This document shows, piece after piece, positions 25,961 through 34,763 of a stretch of 64,000 nt of DNA. This stretch comes from Chryseobacterium indologenes (lineage in GTDB: Bacteria; Bacteroidota; Bacteroidia; Flavobacteriales; Weeksellaceae), in NCBI GenBank assembly GCA_002439165.1, contig DJTE01000034.1, forward strand, positions 46,569 to 110,568. The letters run 5' to 3'. The notes under the pieces are model-generated. The model saw only the letters and a list, made by a program, of their open reading frames with translations, ran no database searches and was not told the DNA's origin. Each line of letters opens with the position of its first letter. Position 1 is the first letter of the stretch. The position numbers and the translations under genes are program-made.

Positions 25961-27343
25961 ATGAATTTAAAATTACGACTGACCATCCTCAGTTTTCTTC
26001 AGTTTTTTGTCTGGGGAGCATGGCTGATTACGATGGCTAATTTTTGGTTCGGTACAAAACATTGGGATGGAACCCAGTTTGGAGCCGTTTTCGGAACCAT
26101 GGGGATTGCTTCTATTTTTATGCCAACCATCACCGGGATTATTGCTGACCGATGGGTAAATGCTGAACGAATTTTTTCGGTACTGCACATTCTTTACGGT
26201 GCTATTCTTTTCATACTGCCGCATTCCGCAGATCCTAACTCCTTCTTTTCAGTAATGCTTGTTGCCATGTGCTTTTACATGCCTACCATTGCCCTTGCCA
26301 ATTCTATTTCCTACACTATTCTTAAAAATAGTAACCTGGATGTGGTAAAAGATTTTCCTCCCATCCGTGTGTGGGGAACCATAGGATTTATTGTAGCCAT
26401 GTGGATTACCAATCTTACCGGAAACAAAGCAACCGAAGGACAGTTTTATATCGCCGGAGCAGTAGCAATTCTGCTCGGGATTTATGCCCTGACCCTTCCG
26501 AAATGCCCGCCGCAAAAGCTAATTGACAAAAGCGCTCCGTTATCAGAACAGCTGGGACTCAATGCATTTAAACTGTTCGGAAACTATAAAATGGCCCTGT
26601 TCTTTTTGTTTTCAATGCTTTTGGGAGCAGCACTTCAGCTTACCAATGCGTATGGGGACGTTTTCTTAAGTGAATTTTCACATTTCCCGAAATATGCAGA
26701 CTCATTTGTTGTTCAGAGATCCACCATTATTATGTCGATCTCCCAGGTTTCAGAAACCCTGTTTATATTGGCAATTCCTTTCTTCCTGAAGAAATTCGGT
26801 ATTAAAAAGGTTATGCTGATGTCTATGCTGGCATGGGTTTTAAGATTTGGATTCTTTGCTTACGGTGTTCCGGACGGATTTGGACTTTCACTCATCATTC
26901 TTTCCTGTATTGTATACGGAATGGCATTTGACTTCTTCAATATCTCAGGTTCCCTTTTCGTGGAAACAACAACAGATAAAAAAATACGCTCTTCTGCTCA
27001 GGGATTATTTATGATGATGACCAATGGTTTTGGAGCTGTTTTAGGAAGTTATATAGCAGGCTGGGCTATTGATAAATTTTTCACCCATAAATTTACAACC
27101 GCTTCAGATCTTTCCACTTACCTGGAAACCACACCGGATAACCCAACATTCCTTGAAATTCTGAAAAGCGGATTTAATGCTGCTGTAAATCCGGATGGTA
27201 CCCTTTCATCTGTGGTTATGGTAAAAGACTGGCACCAGATATGGCTGTCTTTTGCCATCTATGCCCTGGTTCTGGCCGTATTCTTTGCGGTACTGTTCAG
27301 GCATAAGCACAATCCGGAAGAAGTTTCTTCAGTGAATCATTAA
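25961..27343 (+). CDS. Nucleoside:H+ symporter-like MFS permease
   Basis: A 460-residue protein with twelve likely membrane segments. The start LTILSFLQFFVWGAWLITM and the loop GIIADRWVNAERIFS match the NupG/XapB nucleoside:H+ symporter family, as does VWGTIGFIVAMW. It probably imports nucleosides for salvage, consistent with udk elsewhere in the window. A periplasmic or cytosolic insertion near residues 375-410 is longer than in E. coli NupG. It lies 22 bases after the DUF151 gene and ends at a terminator. Confidence 0.85.
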   Translation: MNLKLRLTILSFLQFFVWGAWLITMANFWFGTKHWDGTQFGAVFGTMGIASIFMPTITGIIADRWVNAERIFSVLHILYGAILFILPHSADPNSFFSVMLVAMCFYMPTIALANSISYTILKNSNLDVVKDFPPIRVWGTIGFIVAMWITNLTGNKATEGQFYIAGAVAILLGIYALTLPKCPPQKLIDKSAPLSEQLGLNAFKLFGNYKMALFFLFSMLLGAALQLTNAYGDVFLSEFSHFPKYADSFVVQRSTIIMSISQVSETLFILAIPFFLKKFGIKKVMLMSMLAWVLRFGFFAYGVPDGFGLSLIILSCIVYGMAFDFFNISGSLFVETTTDKKIRSSAQGLFMMMTNGFGAVLGSYIAGWAIDKFFTHKFTTASDLSTYLETTPDNPTFLEILKSGFNAAVNPDGTLSSVVMVKDWHQIWLSFAIYALVLAVFFAVLFRHKHNPEEVSSVNH

Positions 27344-27372
27344 ATTTATCCTGTTGAAAATTAAAATATTAG

Positions 27373-27408
27373 ACTGCACTTTAGAAAAAAAGTGCAGTTT
27401 TTTTTTAT
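27373..27408 (+). terminator. Terminator after the nucleoside permease gene
   Basis: ACTGCACTTT pairs with AAAGTGCAGT (27373-27398), followed by nine T. Confidence 0.88.
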
Positions 27409-27459
27409 TTTCGGGCAACCATTTAAAGAAATGTTCGTCTTATAGATAGAAACCGATAC

Positions 27460-28014
27460 ATGAAGAATTTAGAAAAGAATTTTTTACTGGCAAAAAAACG
27501 GGAGCGGAAAGCCCAGAAAGCACTGTATGAGATGTTTTCGGCTAAAATGCTGGCCATTGCCAATTCTTATGTCAGTAATCTTCATGATGCGGAGGATATT
27601 TTAAGCACTGCATTTCTGAAATGTTTTACAAAACTGGATGAATGCAGAGACTGGAAAAGCTTTCCGTTCTGGCTCAGAAAAATAGTTGTGAATGACGCTG
27701 TAAGCTTCCTCAGAAAAAACAGGAATATTCTTTACTCAGATATTGAAATTGCTGAAGACCATCCGGAGGAAGAGCAGGATGAACGCCTGGCGGAAATCAA
27801 TATTGAAGAAATATTTTCCCGGATGCCGGCAGGATACAGACTGATCTTTAATCTCTATGTATTTGAAGACAGGAAGCACCACGAGATCGCAGAAATGCTC
27901 AATATCTCGGAAGGAACCAGCAAAAGCCAGCTGAGTAAGGCAAAAAAATGGCTGACAGAATTTTTAAAAAACCAGGAAAATGAAAAAAGAAATACTGAAA
28001 CAGCTAAAATCTGA
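27460..28014 (+). CDS. ECF-type RNA polymerase sigma factor
   Basis: A 184-residue sigma-70 family factor. Region 2 (about 20-85) includes SNLHDAEDILSTAFLKCF and WKSFPFWLRKIVVNDAVSFL, and region 4 (about 118-175) has the helix-turn-helix YRLIFNLYVFEDRKHHEIAE and SEGTSKSQLSKAKKWL. This is the architecture of extracytoplasmic-function factors. Its 3' end overlaps the next gene by 35 bases, the usual pairing of an ECF factor with its membrane regulator. The target promoters are unknown. Confidence 0.9.
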   Translation: MKNLEKNFLLAKKRERKAQKALYEMFSAKMLAIANSYVSNLHDAEDILSTAFLKCFTKLDECRDWKSFPFWLRKIVVNDAVSFLRKNRNILYSDIEIAEDHPEEEQDERLAEINIEEIFSRMPAGYRLIFNLYVFEDRKHHEIAEMLNISEGTSKSQLSKAKKWLTEFLKNQENEKRNTETAKI

Positions 28015-28687
28015 TTACGAGGCCCTCGAAATAAAGCCTTCCGGAGATCTTTGGGCAAAACTGGACCAGGAGCTGGACGGAAATTCCGAAGCGGCAGTAA
28101 AGCCTTCTTTTCAGTGGTGGAAGTATGCAGCAGTGGCAGTGCTGCTGATTTCAGCAGGAACGCTCATTTATTACAGCAGCCTGGGAAATGTTTCTGATAC
28201 TAAGAAAACAGACTATGTTATTAAGAAAACTATTGAACAGACAGCAAACCCCGATATCCGGAATCCACAGGTTTATCCTCATAAAGAGCAAATTCAGAAA
28301 GAGGAAATAAAAATAGCAGATGAGTTTCATGAAAAAAGAACTGCAGATAAGGCTGCAATTCCTTTGAAAAAGATAAAAACACAGAGTATTGAAACTGTTG
28401 AATATAAAGAGTCACAAATAGCTGCAAAACAGCCGGAAAAAATAAATCATATCCCTGAAAAAACAGAAATCAGCGCACCGGATGTTCCTGTTCTCGCAGA
28501 AGTAAAGCAGGTGAAAACAAACTACATCAGTACAGATGATCTTCTTCTGGGAAATGAATACGATAAAAACCGCGCAAAAGCAGCAAGAAATGCTAAAAAA
28601 ATGGGAACCTTCAATTTTGACAGGGTAGTGCCGAATGTAGGAAATGTAACAGTTCTTGGTGTGACGGTTTATATCGATTCAAAATAA
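27980..28687 (+). CDS. Putative anti-sigma-like single-span membrane protein
   Basis: A 235-residue protein: a short cytosolic N-terminus (1-45) with a helix pair and LWAKLDQEL, one membrane segment (about 46-68, KYAAVAVLLISAGTLIYY), then a long Lys/Glu-rich periplasmic region. The overlap with the ECF sigma gene and this topology suggest it sequesters the factor. No zinc-binding (ZAS) HxxxCxxC motif is present, so it would be a non-canonical anti-sigma. That function is inference. Confidence 0.7.
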   Translation: MKKEILKQLKSDYEALEIKPSGDLWAKLDQELDGNSEAAVKPSFQWWKYAAVAVLLISAGTLIYYSSLGNVSDTKKTDYVIKKTIEQTANPDIRNPQVYPHKEQIQKEEIKIADEFHEKRTADKAAIPLKKIKTQSIETVEYKESQIAAKQPEKINHIPEKTEISAPDVPVLAEVKQVKTNYISTDDLLLGNEYDKNRAKAARNAKKMGTFNFDRVVPNVGNVTVLGVTVYIDSK

Positions 28688-28764
28688 CATCCTTCTTTTA
28701 TATGAAAAAATACTGCCCTTGAATAAGGACAGTGAGAAAATATGGTCTGAAAACGAATAAAAAT

Positions 28765-29862
28765 ATGAAAACTAAACTCGCCCTAATGGCTGCAATAACA
28801 GCTTTTACCTACGGTTTTACCCAGGAAAAGCAACAGGTGAATCCAAGAATAGAACTGTACTCGAAAAAAGTAGACAGTATTGTAATCTCTGAAAAATCAA
28901 AGATGAATGCCGAGCTGGATGTAATAGATAAAAGCTTTAGCCAGAATAAGATCACATCCGATGAAAAACAGAAACAGCGCACGGAAATAGCTTCAAAATA
29001 TCAGCAAATCATCAATGATAAAATAGAGGCTGAAAAATCCGGGCTGGAAGAAGCTACGAAAGAGATGGTAAGAGATGCCGTTTTAGAGGGTAAAAATCCG
29101 ACACCCCCCAGCAGATATTCGTTACAGCTTGGCTCTAATGGATTCAAAATGGAAATGTTCCCGGCAAGACGAAAAAACCCTAAAGAGCTTTTAAATTCTT
29201 TAGCCATGACATTCAGCTTTATCGGTACCAATATGACCTCTAAAGATCAGCCGTTCAGGTTTTACAGTAAAGATTCTGAAGTGAAAAATACAGTGTATAA
29301 TTCCTATAATTTTGCGCTCAGATACGAAAGCCAGGTCGGTGGTTTTAAAAGCCCGTTGTTTTACAGATTCGGATTAGGATTACGTTCAGATCAGTTTTCT
29401 GCAAAATATGGAAAAGTATATTCACAGGAAGGACATACACTGTCTGTACAGGAATTTACCAAAGGTAATCTGAAACAGACCCGATTTAATAATAGCTATA
29501 TTTTTGTTCCTGTAGATCTTAGGTTTGTTCTGAACCCTAAATATGTTGAATTTGAAGGAAATACTTATTTAGATAACAAGAAAGACCAGCTAAGTATTGT
29601 TTTAGGAGTATACGGAGGAGTAAGGGTTGGAACCGTTATCTATAATAAGTATTCCAATGAATTTTCATCAAGGATTGTAGAAAGAGAAAAAGTAGGATAC
29701 GGAATGAACGATCTTGTAGTTGGAGGAAAATTCGGAATTGGTTACGGAGGCTTCAATTTATTTATTCAGAAGGATTTTACTCCTACATTTAATAATAATG
29801 CCCAGCTGACCAAGAAATACGGACTTCAGATCGGGATAGAGCTTGCTAGTATTTATTTTTAA
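28765..29862 (+). CDS. Exported outer-membrane-type protein in the ECF operon
   Basis: A 365-residue protein with a signal peptide (about 1-20, ending YGFTQ), a charged coiled coil (about 25-100) and a C-terminal half (about 105-365) of alternating polar/aromatic strands (FRYGLGLRSDQF-like patterns), ending in a beta strand with terminal phenylalanine (ELASIYF), typical of outer-membrane barrels. The ATG at 28765 is preferred to a GTG at 28732 because it starts the signal peptide. It is the third gene after the sigma factor and its membrane partner, and so a plausible sensor or target of that system. Confidence 0.7.
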   Translation: MKTKLALMAAITAFTYGFTQEKQQVNPRIELYSKKVDSIVISEKSKMNAELDVIDKSFSQNKITSDEKQKQRTEIASKYQQIINDKIEAEKSGLEEATKEMVRDAVLEGKNPTPPSRYSLQLGSNGFKMEMFPARRKNPKELLNSLAMTFSFIGTNMTSKDQPFRFYSKDSEVKNTVYNSYNFALRYESQVGGFKSPLFYRFGLGLRSDQFSAKYGKVYSQEGHTLSVQEFTKGNLKQTRFNNSYIFVPVDLRFVLNPKYVEFEGNTYLDNKKDQLSIVLGVYGGVRVGTVIYNKYSNEFSSRIVEREKVGYGMNDLVVGGKFGIGYGGFNLFIQKDFTPTFNNNAQLTKKYGLQIGIELASIYF

Positions 29863-29958
29863 TTTAATAATAAAATTGACAATCGTTTGAAATATTCCTA
29901 ATTTTATTTGTTTTTTTTTAAAACTTATCAGCGTTTGTCCGGTAATAATCTGAATTTG

Positions 29959-29988
29959 AAACACACTTTTTTTTAGTGTGTTTTTTTT
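29959..29988 (+). terminator. Terminator of the ECF operon
   Basis: AACACACT, a T loop, AGTGTGTT, followed by a T run. Confidence 0.85.
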
Positions 29989-30011
29989 CGTATTTTGGCA
30001 CTTTAGTAATT

Positions 30012-30416
30012 ATGAGAAATATTCAGTTATTAGGGTTATTATTAGTGGTTGCAGGCAGCTTTATGCCCCTTGTTCATGTTCCCATCATCGGAAACTGGAA
30101 TTATTGGAAACTGGATCATTACCTGGCCATTGCATGTTGGATCTTTGCCTCATGCGCCGTATTTGGTATTGTGAATAACAGTGCGAAAATCGTAAGATTT
30201 TTTGGGGTGTTGCTTATCATCTTATTCTCATTCACCCTGGTGGCTGTCAAAATGCAGTCGCTGGAGTATTTCAGTTTTTTACCCTTTAAATCCTGGAGAG
30301 AAACTTTTGCAGGAATCGTAAAGCTTAAATGGGGGTGGGCCGTAGAATTTCTGGGGGCTTTCATGATGGTTTTTGCCAGAAATCGCAATCAATTAAACAA
30401 CAGAGCACAGATATGA
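30012..30416 (+). CDS. Four-helix membrane protein, unknown function
   Basis: A 134-residue protein with four predicted membrane segments (about 5-23, 34-54, 60-82 and 108-125). The ATG at 30012 is chosen because the upstream in-frame extension (from 29976) runs through a terminator. I do not recognise the family. Its stop overlaps the ATG of the following exported protein (ATGA at 30413-30416), so the two are translationally coupled. Confidence 0.65.
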   Translation: MRNIQLLGLLLVVAGSFMPLVHVPIIGNWNYWKLDHYLAIACWIFASCAVFGIVNNSAKIVRFFGVLLIILFSFTLVAVKMQSLEYFSFLPFKSWRETFAGIVKLKWGWAVEFLGAFMMVFARNRNQLNNRAQI

Positions 30417-30823
30417 ATTCTTTAAAAATATTTTCTGCCGCAATACTGATGCTGGCAATTTCCAAAACTAAGGCTCAGACTGCGGATTTCAGCAAACCGG
30501 ATAAGCCGGCTAAATGTAAAAACATGAAGGCAGGTAAATTTCTGCGGGAAAATTATCCGGAAGGAATCTGGTATATGACCGTTAAAGACAATGTTCAGAC
30601 CGAATATTTCAATAACGGGAAAGATTTTATAAAATCAGCGCTGGTTTTTGTGGACGACTGCAATTATAAAGCAATTGTTACTGAAAAATCCGATAAAAAT
30701 GATCCTGTACAGGTAGGAGATGTTTTCAGCGTTAAAATTATGGAAACACAGGGCAATTTCCTGAAAGTTCAGACTAAGATTGAAAACAGCGAGTTTGAGC
30801 TTACCTATGTAAAAGTTAAATAA
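30413..30823 (+). CDS. Small exported protein, unknown function
   Basis: A 136-residue protein with a signal peptide (about 1-22, ending TKAQ) and a mature domain with two cysteines (in PAKCKNMKAGKF and VDDCNYKAIV), probably a disulphide, in a beta-rich periplasmic fold. The ATG overlaps the stop of the membrane protein before it; a longer in-frame reading from 30329 overlaps that gene and is rejected. Function unknown. The next gene is 60 bases downstream. Confidence 0.65.
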   Translation: MNSLKIFSAAILMLAISKTKAQTADFSKPDKPAKCKNMKAGKFLRENYPEGIWYMTVKDNVQTEYFNNGKDFIKSALVFVDDCNYKAIVTEKSDKNDPVQVGDVFSVKIMETQGNFLKVQTKIENSEFELTYVKVK

Positions 30824-30883
30824 AAGAGTAAAAATATGAAGTCTGGAGGCTTCATCAATTAAAAAAAGTAAAATATAATACAC

Positions 30884-32062
30884 ATGAAAGAAGTATTCAT
30901 CGTTTCCGCAGTAAGAACCCCTATGGGAAGTTTTATGGGAAGCCTTTCAACAGTTCCGGCTACAAAACTGGGATCTGCGGCAGTAAAAGGAGCATTAGAT
31001 AAAATTGGTCTTGATCCTAAAAATGTTCAGGAAATTTATATGGGAAATGTACTGCAGGCAGGAGAAGGCCAGGCACCGGCACGTCAGGTAGCTCTTGGAG
31101 CAGGATTATCCATCGAGACTCCGTCTACAACGGTAAATAAAGTATGTGCTTCCGGTATGAAAGCGGTAACTATGGCTGCACAGGCGATCAAAGCCGGTGA
31201 TGCTGAAGTAATTGTTGCCGGAGGTATGGAAAATATGTCTTCAGTTCCTCATTATTACAATGCGAGAGTGGCTACCAAATTGGGTGACATCAAAATGACG
31301 GACGGAATGGTATTGGATGGCCTTACTGACGTATACAACAAAGTACATATGGGAGTATGTGCAGAAAAATGTGCAACAGATTACAGCATTTCAAGAGAAG
31401 ATCAGGATAATTTTGCCGTAGAATCTTATAAAAGAGCGGCAAAAGCATGGAGCGAAGGGAAATTCAATGATGAGGTTGTTCCTGTTGAAATTCCGCAGAG
31501 AAAAGGAGAACCTGTTATTTTTGCAGAAGATGAAGAATACAAAGCTGTCAACTTCGACAGAATTGCAACTCTTCCTACTGTATTCAAAAAAGAAAATGGT
31601 ACGGTAACTGCTGCTAACGCTTCTACACTGAACGACGGTGCTTCCGCGCTTATCCTTGTATCTAAAGAAAAAATGGAAGAACTGGGATTAAAGCCTTTAG
31701 CAAAAATTGTTTCTTATGCAGATGCGGCCCAGGAGCCTGAAAATTTCACCACAGCTCCGGCAAAAGCCCTTCCTGTCGCTCTTAAAAAAGCAGGTCTTGA
31801 GATTTCAGATATCGATTTCTTCGAATTTAATGAAGCGTTCTCGGTAGTAGGACTTGCCAACAACCAGATTTTAAAGCTGGATGCTTCCAAAGTAAACGTA
31901 AACGGAGGAGCAGTAGCTTTAGGACACCCGCTGGGAAGTTCAGGATCAAGAATCATTGTTACGCTAATCAATGTATTGAAGCAAAACAATGCAAAATATG
32001 GTGCTGCAGCGATCTGTAACGGAGGTGGAGGAGCTTCGGCTATCGTCATTGAAAATATGTAA
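30884..32062 (+). CDS. Acetyl-CoA C-acetyltransferase (thiolase)
   Basis: A 392-residue thiolase. The acyl-accepting cysteine is C88 in NKVCASGMKA. The other active-site blocks are NEAFSVV (about 318-324), GGAVALGHPLGSSGSR with the catalytic histidine, and CNGGGGASA with the second cysteine near 380. It condenses two acetyl-CoA to acetoacetyl-CoA or runs the reverse. Length and motifs match the biosynthetic/degradative AtoB-PhaA group. Acetoacetyl-CoA would feed the mevalonate pathway, of which a kinase-like gene lies 1.8 kb downstream; this link is inference. Confidence 0.92.
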   Translation: MKEVFIVSAVRTPMGSFMGSLSTVPATKLGSAAVKGALDKIGLDPKNVQEIYMGNVLQAGEGQAPARQVALGAGLSIETPSTTVNKVCASGMKAVTMAAQAIKAGDAEVIVAGGMENMSSVPHYYNARVATKLGDIKMTDGMVLDGLTDVYNKVHMGVCAEKCATDYSISREDQDNFAVESYKRAAKAWSEGKFNDEVVPVEIPQRKGEPVIFAEDEEYKAVNFDRIATLPTVFKKENGTVTAANASTLNDGASALILVSKEKMEELGLKPLAKIVSYADAAQEPENFTTAPAKALPVALKKAGLEISDIDFFEFNEAFSVVGLANNQILKLDASKVNVNGGAVALGHPLGSSGSRIIVTLINVLKQNNAKYGAAAICNGGGGASAIVIENM

Positions 32063-32168
32063 TATTCTCTCAGAGAGTATTTTGCCATTAAGGAATCGAT
32101 AATTTTTTTAAAATCTTATCCATTTCTTAATGGTTTTTTTATTTTTGTGCTACTAATATTTATTTGAA

Positions 32169-33659
32169 ATGTCTGAAATTGAGAATCAACAGCCTCAAAA
32201 TATAAAAAATAATCCCCGGATTATGAAGGCTTGGGCGGTATATGACTGGGCGAATTCCGTGTATTCACTGGTGATTACCTCTACCATTTTCCCTATTTAT
32301 TACTCTATCCTTACCACAGCGTATGAGAAAAAAGAATATGTAGAGGAAACCAAAACCTGGATCGATGTCCCCGTAAGGCACATGATTAAGATCTTCGGGG
32401 AAGAATATCAGCCAGATGCGGTGTACGGATATTCACTCACCATCTCTTTCTTTATTGTCGTGCTGCTGTCTCCGTTTTTATCGTCATTGGCAGATACCAT
32501 CGGGAATAAAAAATCATTCCTTCAGTTTTTCTGCTACCTGGGAGCTACTTCATGTATGGGCCTGGCGATGTTTACAGGAATGCATAATGTGTTTTTAGGT
32601 CTTCTTTTCAGCATTACGGCCAGCGTCGGATTCTGGGGAAGTCTCGTTTTTTATAACTCCTTTTTACCGGATATTGCGACACAGGACAAACAGGACGCAC
32701 TCTCTGCCAGAGGATATGTTTATGGATATATCGGATCGGTTGTGCTCGTAGTGATCTGTTTGGTGCTTATTCAGGTATTCGCAAAAGGAGCAGCACAGCA
32801 GCTGCTGTTTACTAGAATCAGTTTCTTGCTGACAGGTGCCTGGTGGTTCGGTTTTTCACAGTATACCTTCAAACATCTTCCTCAGTTTGGGGATGTTAAA
32901 GACAAACTTCCGAAAGACCTGGTACTTTTGAACTACAAGAATATCTTTAAAAAACACGAAGAACAGGGAGGTTTCTTTGAAGTACTGAAAGATAATTTAA
33001 GCTTTTATAAAGATATTGCTAAAGAAAGCTTCCACGAACTGTTCAAAGTGGGAGGAGAGCTTTTCAAAGACAGGAATCTGAAGTTTTTCCTTTCCAGCTT
33101 TTTCTTTTACAGCGTTGGAATGCAGACTATTTTCCTGATGGCAACACTATTCGGGAAAAGCGAGATCAACCTGGCTCAGGATAAGCTGATTGCTACACTT
33201 CTGGTCATTCAGATAGAAGCGATCATCGGGGCCGTGATCTTTTCAAGACTTTCAAAGAGGATCGGAAACAGAAATGTGATCTCCATTGCAATTATTTTAT
33301 GGATTGTAGCATGCCTTTGGGCTTATTTTCTGAATAAGGAAAACCCTACGGTAGAATATCAGTTTTATGGGGTAGCAGCCGTTGTAGGGCTTGTAATGGG
33401 AGGTCTTCAGGCGATGTCCAGATCAACATATTCCAAGCTGCTTCCGGAAGATTCTATGGAAAATACAACGTTTTTCAGTTTCTATGATGTACTGGAGAAA
33501 ATTGCCATCATTATCGGAACCTTCATTTTTGCAACATTAATTGAGCATTTCAATAATATGCGTATTGCAGCCCTTTCCATGACGCTTTTCTTCGCGGCAG
33601 GACTGGTTCTGATACGGTTCCTGAAAGTCAAAATGCGCAAAGACAGAGAGACTTTGTAA
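32169..33659 (+). CDS. UMF1/Atg22-type MFS transporter
   Basis: A 496-residue protein with about twelve membrane segments, of the UMF1 (Atg22-like vacuole effluxer) branch of MFS. The opening AWAVYDWANSVYSLVITSTI is the family hallmark. A cytosolic stretch (about 235-300) separates the two halves. Bacterial members have no established substrate; yeast Atg22 exports amino acids. It is a single gene with a terminator behind it. Confidence 0.85.
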   Translation: MSEIENQQPQNIKNNPRIMKAWAVYDWANSVYSLVITSTIFPIYYSILTTAYEKKEYVEETKTWIDVPVRHMIKIFGEEYQPDAVYGYSLTISFFIVVLLSPFLSSLADTIGNKKSFLQFFCYLGATSCMGLAMFTGMHNVFLGLLFSITASVGFWGSLVFYNSFLPDIATQDKQDALSARGYVYGYIGSVVLVVICLVLIQVFAKGAAQQLLFTRISFLLTGAWWFGFSQYTFKHLPQFGDVKDKLPKDLVLLNYKNIFKKHEEQGGFFEVLKDNLSFYKDIAKESFHELFKVGGELFKDRNLKFFLSSFFFYSVGMQTIFLMATLFGKSEINLAQDKLIATLLVIQIEAIIGAVIFSRLSKRIGNRNVISIAIILWIVACLWAYFLNKENPTVEYQFYGVAAVVGLVMGGLQAMSRSTYSKLLPEDSMENTTFFSFYDVLEKIAIIIGTFIFATLIEHFNNMRIAALSMTLFFAAGLVLIRFLKVKMRKDRETL

Positions 33660-33667
33660 AAAATATA

Positions 33668-33701
33668 AAAGCTGTTTCATTTTTCTGAAGCAGCTTTTTT
33701 T
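33668..33701 (+). terminator. Terminator after the UMF1 transporter gene
   Basis: AAAGCTG...CAGCTTT stem with an inner TTC/GAA pairing, followed by six or more T. Confidence 0.8.
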
Positions 33702-33771
33702 ATAGATTTTCTTATCCTGGTTTAACAGAAAAAGGCCTATTTTTATATTAAATGTAGAATTCGGTGTGGAT

Positions 33772-33806
33772 TTTGCTTATATTCAGCAGAATAATTTTTA
33801 ACTTTG
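33772..33806 (+). promoter_or_regulatory. Promoter of the mevalonate kinase-like gene
   Basis: TTTG at 33772-33775 and TAACTTTG at 33799-33806, with 23 bases between them. The ATG follows at 33827. Confidence 0.5.
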
Positions 33807-33826
33807 TCAAAAGATTTATTGTCAAA

Positions 33827-34753
33827 ATGACCAACCCTCTATTTTATGCAAAAATAATTCTGTTTGGAGAATATGGAATGATTGAAGATTCCCAGGGGCT
33901 TGTAGTACCTTACAGCTTCTATAAAGGGACTTTGAAATTCTCTGATCTGAGTTCTGAATTTGAACTTAACTCCAACAGACATCTGCAGAAATACGCTGAT
34001 TTCCTTACAACGCTTGACCTTTCCGACGATTTTAAACTGGATATTGAGCGCTTTAAAAGTGATATTGCAGACGGACTTTTCTTTGATTCCAATATTCCTC
34101 AGGGATACGGAGTCGGAAGTTCCGGAGCTCTGGTAGCGGCTATCTTCGAAAAATATTCAGTAAGCAAACTGGATTCCGAACATATTTCAAAAGATAATCT
34201 GAAGAAATTGAAAACTGTTTTCGGAGAAATGGAAAGCTATTTTCACGGTAAAAGTTCTGGAATGGACCCTCTGATCTGTTATATGAACCTGCCGATTCTC
34301 ATCGAAAATAAAGAAAATTTAGACAGGGTAAACATTCCGGAGGGAGAAGCCGGAAAAGGAGCTATTTTCCTTATCGACAGCGGAATTACCGGAGAAACAG
34401 GGCCTATGATCCAGATCTTCTTTGAAAAAATGAAAACCGAAGGGTTCCGTAAAACACTTAAAGAAGAATTTATCCGTTATAACAATGCCTGCATTGATGC
34501 CTTCCTTAAAAAAGACATGAATCCTTTCTTCAGAAACCTGAAAAAGCTTTCCCACTGGGCCTATGAACATTTCCGTCCCATGATTCCTGAAAGTATCTTT
34601 AAGATCTGGAAAAAAGGACTGGATTCCAATGCCTACTACCTTAAACTCTGCGGAAGCGGCGGAGGCGGATATATCCTTGGCTTTACCAAAGATTATGAAA
34701 AGGCCGAAAAAATGCTTGACGGTTTCCAAAAAGAAGTGATTTACAGATTTTAA
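33827..34753 (+). CDS. GHMP kinase, mevalonate kinase-like
   Basis: A 308-residue GHMP-family kinase. The ATP-binding motif is IPQGYGVGSSGALVAAI (about 88-104), preceded by the substrate-side KIILFGEYGMIED (about 9-21), and the C-terminal glycine motif is KLCGSGGGGYILGF. The context (UbiA prenyltransferase next door, thiolase upstream) supports mevalonate kinase in isoprenoid synthesis; other GHMP kinases cannot be fully excluded. The ATG at 33827 is preferred over a GTG at 33764, since the promoter lies between them. Confidence 0.83.
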   Translation: MTNPLFYAKIILFGEYGMIEDSQGLVVPYSFYKGTLKFSDLSSEFELNSNRHLQKYADFLTTLDLSDDFKLDIERFKSDIADGLFFDSNIPQGYGVGSSGALVAAIFEKYSVSKLDSEHISKDNLKKLKTVFGEMESYFHGKSSGMDPLICYMNLPILIENKENLDRVNIPEGEAGKGAIFLIDSGITGETGPMIQIFFEKMKTEGFRKTLKEEFIRYNNACIDAFLKKDMNPFFRNLKKLSHWAYEHFRPMIPESIFKIWKKGLDSNAYYLKLCGSGGGGYILGFTKDYEKAEKMLDGFQKEVIYRF

Positions 34754-34763
34754 ACAGCCTGGA

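Noticed and set aside
32060..32084. Terminator after the thiolase gene
   Set aside because: An ATATTCTC/GAGAGTAT hairpin is present, but its T run is only four bases; too weak to list as a feature.
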